The notes beneath the pieces were generated by a model, which saw only the letters and a program-made list of their open reading frames with translations, made no database searches and was not told the DNA's origin. Source: Bacillota bacterium (GTDB lineage Bacteria > Bacillota > Clostridia > Lachnospirales > Lachnospiraceae). From it: a stretch of 64,000 nucleotides of DNA. The translations under genes were made by a program, and so were the position numbers. The stretch is from NCBI GenBank assembly GCA_023391695.1, contig JAEWAK010000027.1:124001-188000 (forward strand), given 5' to 3'. This document shows positions 33,224-41,647 of the stretch, piece by piece (the stretch's first letter is position 1; the number at the start of each line of letters is the position of its first letter).

Positions 33224-33790
33224 CTAAAATTCCTTATTTAAAGTCGGCACCTCAAAACCATCGCTCTGGATGAGGTCAAGATAATCTCCGGAAATATCAA
33301 CCGTATCAGGAGAAATTATAAAAATATAACTGGATATCTGATGCAGTCTTCCATTCATGGCATAAACGGCACCGGATACAAAATCCATGATTCTTTGGGC
33401 CAGATCAACATCAAACCCTTCCAAATTAATAACTGCGGCACGTCCGGATAAAAGCATGTCGCAAATATCCTGAGAGTCTTCAAAGGTTGACGGTTTCATA
33501 ATACATACTTCAAATCCTTTCGGCGTAGTACGGATGGGAACTACTTTATTAGTGGTAGTTCTTTCAATCCTGGTAACCTTGTCCTTCCTGGCTTCGTTTA
33601 GTATGTTATTAACAACCGGTGAGGACTCCTCTCTTTCATAAGCCGGACGGATTTGCTGTTTTGCAGCTTTACGTTCTAATCTTTCAGCACGCTTTGCTTC
33701 CTTCTCTTCCTCATCACTGACATAATCATCATAATCATCGTCCTCTGTCAGCTTTAGTGAATCTAATATGTTCTTAAATATATTTGCCAT
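33224..33790 (-). CDS. sepF: Cell division protein SepF
   Basis: This 188-residue protein has an N-terminal amphipathic helix (MANIFKNILDSL) that can bind membrane. A charged linker follows, then the SepF core (about 95-180: VCIMKPSTFEDSQDICDMLL, AAVINLEGFD, RIMDFVSGAVYAMNG). SepF tethers FtsZ filaments to the membrane. The start at ATG 33790 follows AGGAG by 10 nt; a TTG two codons upstream is less likely. Confidence 0.95.
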   Translation of the reverse strand: MANIFKNILDSLKLTEDDDYDDYVSDEEEKEAKRAERLERKAAKQQIRPAYEREESSPVVNNILNEARKDKVTRIERTTTNKVVPIRTTPKGFEVCIMKPSTFEDSQDICDMLLSGRAAVINLEGFDVDLAQRIMDFVSGAVYAMNGRLHQISSYIFIISPDTVDISGDYLDLIQSDGFEVPTLNKEF

Positions 33791-33819
33791 TATCAAATCT
33801 CCTATCCAAAATAATTCTG

Positions 33820-34521
33820 TTAAAACGTGCTAATTGTATAGTCACGTTCCCCGAATATTCCTGTTCCAACCCGGACCATAGTTGCTCCTTCTTCAATGGC
33901 GACCTCATAATCTCCTGTCATACCCATTGAGAGCACGTCCATAGTAACATTATCGATGTTTTTTAATTTGATGTCAATATTTAATTGTCGCAAATTTCTA
34001 AAATGCTCCCTATTTTTCTCCGGATTATCTACGAAAGGAGCAATAGTCATCAAACCTCTTACGCAAAGATTATTTAATTTTGACATTTCCAGTATCAAAG
34101 GATAAGCTTCTTCGGCTGATATTCCGAATTTCGTGTCTTCTGCGGCAATATTTACTTCAATTAATATATTACAAATAATTCCCTTTTTCGCTGCTTCTTT
34201 ATTAATTTGTTCAGCCAGTTTGAGAGAATCTACGGAATGTATTAAAACTGCCTTATCTACAATATATTTTACCTTATTTGTCTGCAAATGTCCAATCAAA
34301 TGCCATCTTAAATTCCTGGGTAATATTTCATATTTTGAGGTTAGTTCCTGTACTTTATTTTCTCCAAAATCCAGAATTCCTTCTTCCATTACTTCTTCAA
34401 TCATGGAGACCGGTTTGGTTTTACTTACCGCTATCAGGGTAACTTCCTCTCTTTGACGGCCGGCTCTTTGGCAGGCAGCCTGTATATTCTGTTCCACGTT
34501 GGATAAATTATCTTTGATCAA
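33820..34521 (-). CDS. YggS/PLPBP-family PLP-binding protein
   Basis: This 233-residue TIM-barrel protein binds pyridoxal phosphate without a known catalytic step and helps balance vitamin B6 and amino acid pools. Marks are LIAVSKTKP (PLP-binding Lys), FGENKVQEL, WHLIGHLQTNKVK, VRGLMTIAPF and DVLSMGMTGDYEVAI. I place the start at TTG 34521, 8 nt after GAGGAG. The longer ATG frame would overlap the upstream gene and add 31 residues foreign to the family. Confidence 0.9.
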   Translation of the reverse strand: MIKDNLSNVEQNIQAACQRAGRQREEVTLIAVSKTKPVSMIEEVMEEGILDFGENKVQELTSKYEILPRNLRWHLIGHLQTNKVKYIVDKAVLIHSVDSLKLAEQINKEAAKKGIICNILIEVNIAAEDTKFGISAEEAYPLILEMSKLNNLCVRGLMTIAPFVDNPEKNREHFRNLRQLNIDIKLKNIDNVTMDVLSMGMTGDYEVAIEEGATMVRVGTGIFGERDYTISTF

Positions 34522-34543
34522 ATTATTAGCTCCTCTCAACCTA

Positions 34544-35929
34544 TCAGTAAATAATTTTCTGTTCCACTGCCGTAGTGCCATCCAGGGCAATGTGGTCATA
34601 AACAGAAAGGCCATATTGGGTTCCCTTTTTTATAATACAATATTCCTCATTTTTATATAAAATTTCAATACGGCGAAAAACTGCATAACCTTTATTAACA
34701 TTAAATACGCCTTCCAGAGACTGTTTCTTGCTTATCTCGAATTCTTCTTTCGTTTTATCCGAACGTATTTTCTCCCCCGGTTCAAATAACCTGCCGTCGA
34801 TATAACCATATTCGTCATCGCTGCAATAAATATCTGCAGGTACAAATACATAATCGGGTTCACCATTTTTTTTATAGGTCACTTTGATTAGGCCGTTACT
34901 TCCCGAATCACCGCCGACGGTAAAATAATCAAGGGGTACCTGGTAAAAATCTTTTTTTACAATGGATGAAACCGGTATTTTCAAGCCTTTGGCCGAATTA
35001 ACGGCAATTTCCACATTAATATATCTTTGGTTTAAATACCGTATCATAAATTTATTCAAATCCAGTTTCGCAAAGTAATCGGTCCCTTTTTTAAATACGG
35101 ATATGGAGGCAGTTGTGGTCAGACCGTCATCGGAAAAAGTAATGCTGACCGTATCTTTATCCGTTAATTTCTCATAATGCTCTTTATCCAGCAATAACAG
35201 GATATTCCAGTTATCGCTTTTTATTATTTTGTAAACGGGACTTCCTTTTTCAATCAGATCCATGGTTCGAAGCTGGGTTTTTTTATAATCTTCCGTTTTA
35301 AAATTATCAGCAGTTGCCGCATCTATGGATAAATTCTCCAAATCATCCACACTATATGTAATAATCCCGCTGGATTTTGATTTCATTACTTTTAAGGCAC
35401 TGCCTGTCCCTTTCTCTTCTAAAACAGTCTGCAATTTAGCAAGCATATTGTCATTCACAATTTCTAAAACTGCATTCTGCATATCATATTTAAAATTATA
35501 GACCGTCTGGTATTTGCTGTCCTGGTAGTTTCGCTGGAAATTGGCAATGTCCTTTTTAAATTTCATGGTATCTTCCGAGGATAACTCCACCACATCTTCG
35601 CTGTTTCCGATTAAGTCATAAGAATCTTTATTCCCATCCACAGAATAAATGGTGGAATTTTTCGATACCCTGTCGCCGTCACCGTGATAATAATTAATAT
35701 AACCGGCCGTGTTGGTAGTTACTATTTCTTCATCCCGGAAAATAAGTCCGGTAAATTCGCTGTCATCCGAAGTGGAGCCCTCTTTCACTTCATATATGGT
35801 TAAGTGGTCTTTTGTAAAGTATATAGAAACACTGATTATAACATATATAAAAATAATAAGGAAAACCAGAACGCCAATATTAAAACTTTTGGGTTTACGA
35901 TATCTCGCTATTTTGTTACCTGATTTCAA
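34544..35929 (-). CDS. HlyD-like membrane-fusion/adaptor protein
   Basis: This 461-residue protein has one N-terminal membrane helix (about 17-39) and a lipoyl/HlyD-type beta region (EVKEGSTSDDSEFTGLIFRDEEIV). A central helical hairpin runs to about 215, and a second beta-barrel part ends GTQYGLSVYDHIALDG. Adaptors of this kind normally link an inner-membrane exporter to the exterior, but no exporter gene adjoins it. It heads the yggS-sepF-yggT-ylmH run, so a role in division or envelope assembly is possible. The start codon is TTG 35929, with AAAGGAGG 7 nt upstream. Confidence 0.75.
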   Translation of the reverse strand: MKSGNKIARYRKPKSFNIGVLVFLIIFIYVIISVSIYFTKDHLTIYEVKEGSTSDDSEFTGLIFRDEEIVTTNTAGYINYYHGDGDRVSKNSTIYSVDGNKDSYDLIGNSEDVVELSSEDTMKFKKDIANFQRNYQDSKYQTVYNFKYDMQNAVLEIVNDNMLAKLQTVLEEKGTGSALKVMKSKSSGIITYSVDDLENLSIDAATADNFKTEDYKKTQLRTMDLIEKGSPVYKIIKSDNWNILLLLDKEHYEKLTDKDTVSITFSDDGLTTTASISVFKKGTDYFAKLDLNKFMIRYLNQRYINVEIAVNSAKGLKIPVSSIVKKDFYQVPLDYFTVGGDSGSNGLIKVTYKKNGEPDYVFVPADIYCSDDEYGYIDGRLFEPGEKIRSDKTKEEFEISKKQSLEGVFNVNKGYAVFRRIEILYKNEEYCIIKKGTQYGLSVYDHIALDGTTAVEQKIIY

Positions 35930-36028
35930 ATCTGCAGCCTCCTTTACTTTCCTATATATTATACTTTTAAATGATAAATAATAAAAGACCTAATTGAAAC
36001 TTTTTTAACAAAATATCAATAGGAATAT

Positions 36029-36057
36029 TTAGCATAAAATTGGTAACAATATTTAAT
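36029..36057 (+). promoter_or_regulatory. Predicted promoter of the DUF378 gene
   Basis: TTAGCA (36029-36034), a 17-nt spacer, and TTTAAT (36052-36057), upstream of the TTG-start DUF378 gene. Confidence 0.45.
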
Positions 36058-36079
36058 GCAACAAAAAGGAGGTAATCAA

Positions 36080-36277
36080 TTGAAAACAGTAGATTATATA
36101 GCATTGTGTTTAGTTATTATCGGAGCCATTAACTGGGGCTTAATCGGATTTTTGGGATTCGACCTGGTAAGAGTAATTTTTGGTGATATGACGTGGGTAT
36201 CAAGAATTATTTATGCCTTGGTAGGTATTGCTGGATTATATGCATTAAGTTATTTTGGAAGATTGCGTAACGAATAA
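36080..36277 (+). CDS. DUF378-family small membrane protein
   Basis: This 65-residue protein has two membrane helices and the DUF378 pattern VDYIALCLVIIGAINWGLIG, then FDLVRVIFGD and YALVGIAGLYAL. Function is unknown. The start is TTG 36080 because AAAGGAGG lies 6-7 nt upstream; the in-frame ATG at 36056 lies before that site. A promoter is predicted at 36029-36057. It is the only plus-strand gene in the 20-64 kb part. Confidence 0.85.
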   Translation: MKTVDYIALCLVIIGAINWGLIGFLGFDLVRVIFGDMTWVSRIIYALVGIAGLYALSYFGRLRNE

Positions 36278-36310
36278 TTAAGCAGTGGAATTTCATTACT
36301 ATTAAGTCCT

Positions 36311-36437
36311 ATAATCTGTTTGTAAAAAATCAAAAACCTCAGTTGTGCAAACAGATTATAAAACAAAGAAACAATAGAAGGAACTCATAGGAGCATTCTA
36401 TTGTTACGTATGACGGCGTCCGACTTGTGCGGACGCC
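36311..36437. terminator. Series of three hairpins after the DUF378 gene
   Basis: ATAATCTGTTTG/CAAACAGATTAT (36311-36322 and 36348-36359), ACAATAGAA/TTCTATTGT (36371-36404) and GGCGTCCG/CGGACGCC (36415-36437) followed by TTCTT. The last is the best terminator. A further stem GCGTATGC/GTATACGC lies at about 36454-36473. There is no gene in 36278-36718. Confidence 0.6.
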
Positions 36438-36575
36438 TTCTTATTGAATCAAGCGTATGCTAAAGTATACGCCTGCACCGGGTGCGGCCGGTAAGCCAGC
36501 CTATTTTTATCTGTATGGGTGTGCCTTCTGCCGGCCGGGCTTTTGGTCCTTAGGAAATTCGTAGAATTCCTATAA

Positions 36576-36672
36576 ATAATAAAGAAACTGTTGCAAAATG
36601 ATAAATTTACCTTGCCTGGGTCTCTCCCGGGTAAAATAGATTTTGATTTTTGCAACAGCCCTTTATTTATTC
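36576..36672. mobile_element. Short inverted-repeat element with IS6-like ends (copy B)
   Basis: The left end AATAATAAAGAAACTGTTGC (continuing AAAA) and right end TTTTTGCAACAGCCCTTTAT are inverted repeats around about 45 bp. The interior TACCTTGCCTGGGT...ATAGATTTTGATTTTTGCA matches copy A (1951-2020 region) in order and spacing. It can also fold as a terminator in either direction. No transposase is present. Confidence 0.5.
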
Positions 36673-36718
36673 TATATGATGCTGCTGTAAGGAAACACCT
36701 TACTATATTAATTTTTAT

Positions 36719-37138
36719 TTATAGGGAAACAACAATATTATTCTTAACGGAGTCGGGAAAATCGGATTTGTTTAAAGATATACTAATTACAAAATCTATA
36801 TTAAATTCATTTGAAATGTGTTCTAATTTCTCAAGGATTAAGGAGATATTAGGACCTTCCAAGTAAGCAATTTTTAAAAAACTATCCAGATAAATCGCTT
36901 CCAGGTCGTGATCTTGGGAGATAAGTCCGCAAATAAATCCAATAAATTCACTATAATTCTCAATACAATAGTCTTTTACATTAATTAATCGTATCCTATT
37001 ACTTAATTCGTACATATGCTTGTTGCTTTTGTCAAGATAAACAATACTGCCTTTTGCTTCTCTTACTGCGGAATTTGCTTTTTCAATTAAGATCTTGGTT
37101 TTACCTCTGCCTTTTTCGCCTGCAATAATCTGTATCAT
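36719..37138 (-). CDS. Small P-loop ATP-binding protein, unknown function
   Basis: This 139-residue protein opens with a Walker A motif (IIAGEKGRGKTKILIE) and has SIVYLDKSNKHMYEL and AIYLDSFLKIA, the latter Walker-B-like. It is shorter than usual P-loop enzymes. Proteins like this in Clostridia are annotated only as ATP-binding. The start at 37138 follows AAGGAGGAG. It follows the D,D-carboxypeptidase by about 115 bp. Confidence 0.7.
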   Translation of the reverse strand: MIQIIAGEKGRGKTKILIEKANSAVREAKGSIVYLDKSNKHMYELSNRIRLINVKDYCIENYSEFIGFICGLISQDHDLEAIYLDSFLKIAYLEGPNISLILEKLEHISNEFNIDFVISISLNKSDFPDSVKNNIVVSL

Positions 37139-37253
37139 TGTAATCTCCTCCTTAAGATGTGTACAAAATTTGGGTGATATGTATAAATAAATAATTAATA
37201 TATAACAATTATAGTATATTATCACTCAGAAAACAACCAAAAAATAGAAAACC

Positions 37254-38213
37254 TTATTTAATCTTTTCTAATAAATGTGTCATTTGTGAAAACAAACTAT
37301 TACCACCATCTGCTTGTAAAATCAAAGAGATATATTGTTTATCCTGGCTGTCTTTGCTGTATAGAATCAAGCAATTCCCGGCTTTACTGGTCGTACCGGT
37401 TTTACCGCCGATTACCGTAACTCCCTCCGGTGATTCTTCCGTACCTTTTAAATAACGGTTCGTCGTAGGAAATTCCTTGGTCTGTTCCTGCCCGGAAGCA
37501 TCCTTATAGGAAGCCGTGTAACTTTCCTGATTAATGATTGATACAAATTTATCATATTTTAATAAAGCATTGAAAATTAAATATAAATCATAAGCTGTCG
37601 TATAATGGTTATCATCATGCAGCCCATGAGGATTGATAAAGTTAGAATGTACAGCTCCTACATTTTTGGCTGTTTCATTCAACATTTTTGAAAAACCTTC
37701 CACCGTACCGCCAATGTGTTCTGCAATGGCAATGCCGGCATCATTACCGGAATAAATTAACAAGCTGTTAAGCAGTGCTTCCATGCTGATCTTGTCGCCT
37801 TCTTTGAATCCGCACAATTTGGCACCGCTTTCAGTAATATGGGAAGCATTATTACTTACGGTTACCATATCCGATAAATCTGCTTTTTCTAAAACGACCA
37901 GAGCAGTGATTAATTTTGTTAAACTGGCGGGATACATACGTTCATAAACATTATTGGCATAAAGTACTACATCATCACTGGCATTAACAATGAGTGCTGA
38001 TGTAGCAGTTATATCGGAATCATCCATATGATCTAATTCATCTGGAATAACGGTCAGATCCTTTGCAAAAAAGTCTGACACTTCTGTGCCAATATTATTT
38101 TCATAACCAATTACATTATCTACCTCGGAATATGGCAATAAGGCATTGGAGGAATTAGAACACCCTGTTAAAAATGCGAGAGACAATACGATACATATTA
38201 ACTTTTTCTTCAT
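37254..38213 (-). CDS. D-alanyl-D-alanine carboxypeptidase lipoprotein (S11 family)
   Basis: This 319-residue enzyme trims the terminal D-Ala of peptidoglycan stem peptides. A lipobox (FLTGC, Cys18) predicts anchoring outside the membrane, which is less common than the amphipathic tail of DacA. Active-site motifs are Ser97-x-x-Lys100 (ASLTK), SGN 155-157 and KTG 271-273. The start at 38213 follows GGTGAGG. It lies downstream of mgsA within the cell-wall block. Confidence 0.9.
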   Translation of the reverse strand: MKKKLICIVLSLAFLTGCSNSSNALLPYSEVDNVIGYENNIGTEVSDFFAKDLTVIPDELDHMDDSDITATSALIVNASDDVVLYANNVYERMYPASLTKLITALVVLEKADLSDMVTVSNNASHITESGAKLCGFKEGDKISMEALLNSLLIYSGNDAGIAIAEHIGGTVEGFSKMLNETAKNVGAVHSNFINPHGLHDDNHYTTAYDLYLIFNALLKYDKFVSIINQESYTASYKDASGQEQTKEFPTTNRYLKGTEESPEGVTVIGGKTGTTSKAGNCLILYSKDSQDKQYISLILQADGGNSLFSQMTHLLEKIK

Positions 38214-38274
38214 TATTCTAAACCTCACCAAGAGTATTATCAGGTATTAACAGATATAATCATTAATATGCCTG

Positions 38275-38673
38275 TCAGGCTTTAAATATTTCCCGCCAGT
38301 CCAGATCACCCCGGTCCAAAGCTTTGATTAATAACTCGGCAGACGCAAGATTCGTGGCTAACGGTATATTATGGGTATCGCACAAACGAACCACGTTATT
38401 TACATCAGGTTCATGGGATTTTGGCGAAAGAGGATCTCTCAAAAAGATTACCAGGTCAATTTCATTGTGTTCAATTTGTGCACCCATCTGCTGTTCACCG
38501 CCAAGATGACCGGCGAGGTATTTATGAACATTCAGATTTGTTACTTCTTCAATCAGTCTTCCGGTGGTACCGGTAGCATACAGCTCGTGTTTATTTAATA
38601 TCCCGCGATATGCTATACAAAAATTCTGCATTAATTTCTTTTTCGCATCATGTGCTATCATTCCAATATTCAT
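38275..38673 (-). CDS. mgsA: Methylglyoxal synthase
   Basis: This 132-residue enzyme converts dihydroxyacetone phosphate to methylglyoxal and phosphate. Family marks are GMIAHDAKKKLM, ATGTTGRLIEE, SGHLGG-like AGHLGGEQQMGA, and FLRDPLSPKSHEPDVN. It lies 6 bp after rodA in the operon. The location with rodA/min genes is shared by many Clostridia; a functional link to morphology is unclear. Confidence 0.95.
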   Translation of the reverse strand: MNIGMIAHDAKKKLMQNFCIAYRGILNKHELYATGTTGRLIEEVTNLNVHKYLAGHLGGEQQMGAQIEHNEIDLVIFLRDPLSPKSHEPDVNNVVRLCDTHNIPLATNLASAELLIKALDRGDLDWREIFKA

Positions 38674-38679
38674 ATGGTT

Positions 38680-39807
38680 TTACCCCCTTTTAATTTTTCT
38701 TTGCAAACTAATATTCATAACCAATCCTATAGCTATCATACTGCTGACCATGGAACTGAGACCGGAACTTACAAAAGGCAGCGGTATGCCGGTATTGGGC
38801 AGGAGCGCCGTGGCTACTCCGATATTGACAAACACCTGGAACATAAACATGGAAGCTACTCCGACTGCAATTAGCATCCCTGTAAAATCCGGGGCATGAC
38901 GAGCAATACTGATACACTTAAAAATTATGATGGCTAATAAAGCTATTATAACACATCCGCCGATAAATCCAAGTGCTTCTCCAATAACAGAGAATATAAA
39001 ATCGCTCTCCGATATTGGTATGGTATCACTTTGCAAGGCTTCTTTTCCTTCCGTTAATAATTTTCCCGTTAATCTGCCCGAACCAATGACCTGGGTTGAA
39101 TTATCCTGCTGATACAAAAGTGCACTGGAAGTATCTAATTCGGGATTTAAAAAGGAAGCGATCCGGTCCTGTTGATACGTTGCTAAGAAAAAGATATCAT
39201 AATCCTGTTCAATACACCAGAATATCCCTACTACGGCAGGAATTACTATTATCAGTATGGGCAGTATTATCTTATAACTTAATCCTGCCGCAAATATCAT
39301 TATAACAAAAATAAACATGATTACAATGCTGGTTGATAAATTCGTCTGAATTAATATAAAAAACGTTGGTATTGCTGTCAGTATACCGGTGAAAAGCAAA
39401 ATATAAAATTTATTCATTTTATCCCGGAACATGGTAAACAATTTTGCGAGAACGAGTATAGTGATAATCTTACTTAATTCGGAAGGTTGAAAAAGTACAA
39501 ATTTTAAATTCAGCCATCTCTGAGAATTATTTATCGATGTGCCAAAAAGCCTTACGGCAACCAGGAGAACCAGGTTAATAATATATAAAGGAATATAAAA
39601 TTGGCAAATAAAATGGTAATCAATCAGGGATACTATAACCAATATTACAACACCCATTGCTATTCCCATTAACTGTTTTTTGAACAGACCTTCGCCTTCC
39701 TCTTCTACCAGCCTTACCAGATAGGCTCCCATGCCGCTTAACAAAATCACAAAAAGCAACATAGATACATTATAATGTTTAAAATTGTATTTCTTAAATT
39801 GAAACAT
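38680..39807 (-). CDS. rodA: RodA/FtsW-family peptidoglycan glycosyltransferase
   Basis: This 375-residue SEDS protein has about ten membrane helices. The C-terminal signature is NTGIPLPFVSSGLSSM. The extracellular loop holds RLTGKLLTEG and DFIFSVIGEALGF, the latter with the conserved catalytic-type E-x-x-G. It polymerises lipid II together with PBP2, whose gene is in the same operon. Rod-elongation assignment (RodA rather than FtsW) rests on that neighbour. The start at 39807 follows AAGGATG. Confidence 0.9.
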   Translation of the reverse strand: MFQFKKYNFKHYNVSMLLFVILLSGMGAYLVRLVEEEGEGLFKKQLMGIAMGVVILVIVSLIDYHFICQFYIPLYIINLVLLVAVRLFGTSINNSQRWLNLKFVLFQPSELSKIITILVLAKLFTMFRDKMNKFYILLFTGILTAIPTFFILIQTNLSTSIVIMFIFVIMIFAAGLSYKIILPILIIVIPAVVGIFWCIEQDYDIFFLATYQQDRIASFLNPELDTSSALLYQQDNSTQVIGSGRLTGKLLTEGKEALQSDTIPISESDFIFSVIGEALGFIGGCVIIALLAIIIFKCISIARHAPDFTGMLIAVGVASMFMFQVFVNIGVATALLPNTGIPLPFVSSGLSSMVSSMIAIGLVMNISLQRKIKRG

Positions 39808-39818
39808 GCAAATCATCC

Positions 39819-40097
39819 TTATTTTTTGTTGGTTTTAAGATCCTTTATAGGAATATTTGCAAAGAGCGCAGGAACAACTCCGTTATTTCCTTCGGATTCG
39901 GTCTGGGTTATTTTAATATCCAGACCGTCCATATCGATCTCAATATATCTTGATATTACGGTGATAATATCATTTTTCATCTGTTCCATTATTTCAGGAG
40001 AACAGCCGGCACGATCCGAAACCAAAACCAGTTTCAAACGATCTTTCGCCACGTTACTGGACGTCTTTTTCTTGAAGAAATCCGCCAAACTCATCAT
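39819..40097 (-). CDS. minE: Cell division topological specificity factor MinE
   Basis: This 92-residue protein has the N-terminal membrane/MinD-binding helix (MSLADFFKKK), anti-MinCD region RLKLVLVSDRAGCSPE, and a C-terminal dimer domain (VISRYIEID). It stimulates MinD ATPase and drives oscillation. Its presence together with divIVA here means the cell encodes both known ways to position MinCD. Confidence 0.93.
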   Translation of the reverse strand: MMSLADFFKKKTSSNVAKDRLKLVLVSDRAGCSPEIMEQMKNDIITVISRYIEIDMDGLDIKITQTESEGNNGVVPALFANIPIKDLKTNKK

Positions 40098-40112
40098 ACT
40101 ATCTCCTCTCAG

Positions 40113-40904
40113 TTAGTTTTTCTTAAGTAGATTAGCAAGCTTACTAAAAAGTCCCTGTTTGCCGTTTAGATCCATATACGGAACATCCTCTCCAAGTATT
40201 CTGCGGCATATATTCATATATGCCTGTCCGGCCAAGGTATCGGAACCTACCAAAGGTTCACCCTGATTGGTTGAAATTACAATATTCTCATCATCCGGAA
40301 CAACCCCGATTAAATCAACAGCCAGAATTTCCACAACATCACCGCTGGACATCATGTCACCGCGTTTTACCATATCTGATCTGAGCCTGTTAACGATTAA
40401 GTGGGTCTGCTTCATTTCGTTTGCTTCTAATAAACCAATAATCCGATCCGCATCGCGTACTGCGGATACTTCAGGAGTAGTAACAACTAATGCCCTGTCT
40501 GCACCGGCAATTGCATTTTTAAAGCCCTGTTCTATACCGGCAGGACAGTCCATTAATATGTAATCAAATTCATCTCTTAGTTCATCTGCTAATTTTCTCA
40601 TCTGCTCCGGAGTTACGGCTGTTTTATCCCTGGTCTGGGCAGAGGGTAACAAGTAAAGGTTAGGATAACGCTTATCTTTGATCAAGGCTTGTTTGATCCT
40701 GCAGTTTCCTTCAATTACATCCACCAGATTATAAACAATTCGATTTTCAAGTCCCATAACCACATCAAGGTTTCTTAAGCCAATATCGGTATCAATTAAT
40801 ACAACTTTTTTATCTAATTTTGCCAAACCGGTTCCAACATTCGCTGTTGTTGTTGTTTTACCTACTCCACCCTTACCGGATGTTATTACGATTACTTCAC
40901 CCAT
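40113..40904 (-). CDS. minD: Septum site-determining ATPase MinD
   Basis: This 263-residue deviant Walker ATPase has GKGGVGKTT at 10-18, LIDTDIGLRNLDVVMG, and VVTTPEVSAVRDADR. The C-terminus ends in an amphipathic helix (GLFSKLANLLKK) for membrane binding. It recruits MinC to block FtsZ assembly away from mid-cell. Confidence 0.97.
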   Translation of the reverse strand: MGEVIVITSGKGGVGKTTTTANVGTGLAKLDKKVVLIDTDIGLRNLDVVMGLENRIVYNLVDVIEGNCRIKQALIKDKRYPNLYLLPSAQTRDKTAVTPEQMRKLADELRDEFDYILMDCPAGIEQGFKNAIAGADRALVVTTPEVSAVRDADRIIGLLEANEMKQTHLIVNRLRSDMVKRGDMMSSGDVVEILAVDLIGVVPDDENIVISTNQGEPLVGSDTLAGQAYMNICRRILGEDVPYMDLNGKQGLFSKLANLLKKN

Positions 40905-40934
40905 TCCTGTTTTTCCTCCAAAAGATTCCTATTA

Positions 40935-41600
40935 TTATATATTAATATCATTTAAAACCTCTTTGCTTAAAGGCTCAATGTAGATATTTCCGTTTTCTAA
41001 AAAAGCAATTTTAGTTTCTTTTAAATTCTCCTTAACAGGTTTGTCCGGTGATCTGGCAATGGTATCCGCGATCCGGATCTGAACCGGGCTCATTGACAGT
41101 GCCAGTACAAAAGAATTTGTATTGCCGGTTGCACCGGCAAATACAGTTCCTTTTAAAGAGCCTAATACGATAATATTCCCTTTTGAAACAATCCGGGCAC
41201 CCGGATTTACGTCACCGATGACAATTATACTGGTTTCTGATTCCAATACCTGGCCGGACCTTAAATTTCCTTTATAAAATTGACCGGTCGTATTGGATAG
41301 TTCCATCAACTTTTCATCCAGGGCTTTTTTAAATACTTCTTCTTTCTGAGGGTCATTTTCTATGACACATACAACATGAAGTTCCGTTTCTTCAGCAATT
41401 ATATTTAATATGTCACGCTGCTCTTCATTGGTTAATTTTCTGCCTTCAAAGCTGATTGCCATTTGGGCTTTATCAAAAAACTTAGCGGAATCACGAAATT
41501 TTTCTGCTGTTTTTTCTTTTAGTTCTTCAAATCCCAATTCAGCATCCAGTACCACAACGATGCCATATTTATTACCCTTTATAATGACTGGATTATTCAT
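40935..41600 (-). CDS. minC: Septum site-determining protein MinC
   Basis: This 221-residue FtsZ inhibitor has an N-terminal MinC_N domain (about 1-100) and a C-terminal beta-helix domain with GNLRSGQVLESETSIIVIGD, VNPGARIVSKGNIIVLGSLKG and SFVLALSMSPVQIRIADTIAR (each seen in part). It lies 30 bp before minD in the same operon. Confidence 0.95.
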   Translation of the reverse strand: MNNPVIIKGNKYGIVVVLDAELGFEELKEKTAEKFRDSAKFFDKAQMAISFEGRKLTNEEQRDILNIIAEETELHVVCVIENDPQKEEVFKKALDEKLMELSNTTGQFYKGNLRSGQVLESETSIIVIGDVNPGARIVSKGNIIVLGSLKGTVFAGATGNTNSFVLALSMSPVQIRIADTIARSPDKPVKENLKETKIAFLENGNIYIEPLSKEVLNDINI

Positions 41601-41647
41601 GAATACCTCCTGGTATGGATTGATTTTATTATAAATTCTAATTCACA

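Noticed and set aside
36449..36655. ORFs over the hairpin-rich stretch after the DUF378 gene
   Set aside because: They translate inverted repeats and the copy-B element in unrelated frames, without ribosome sites.
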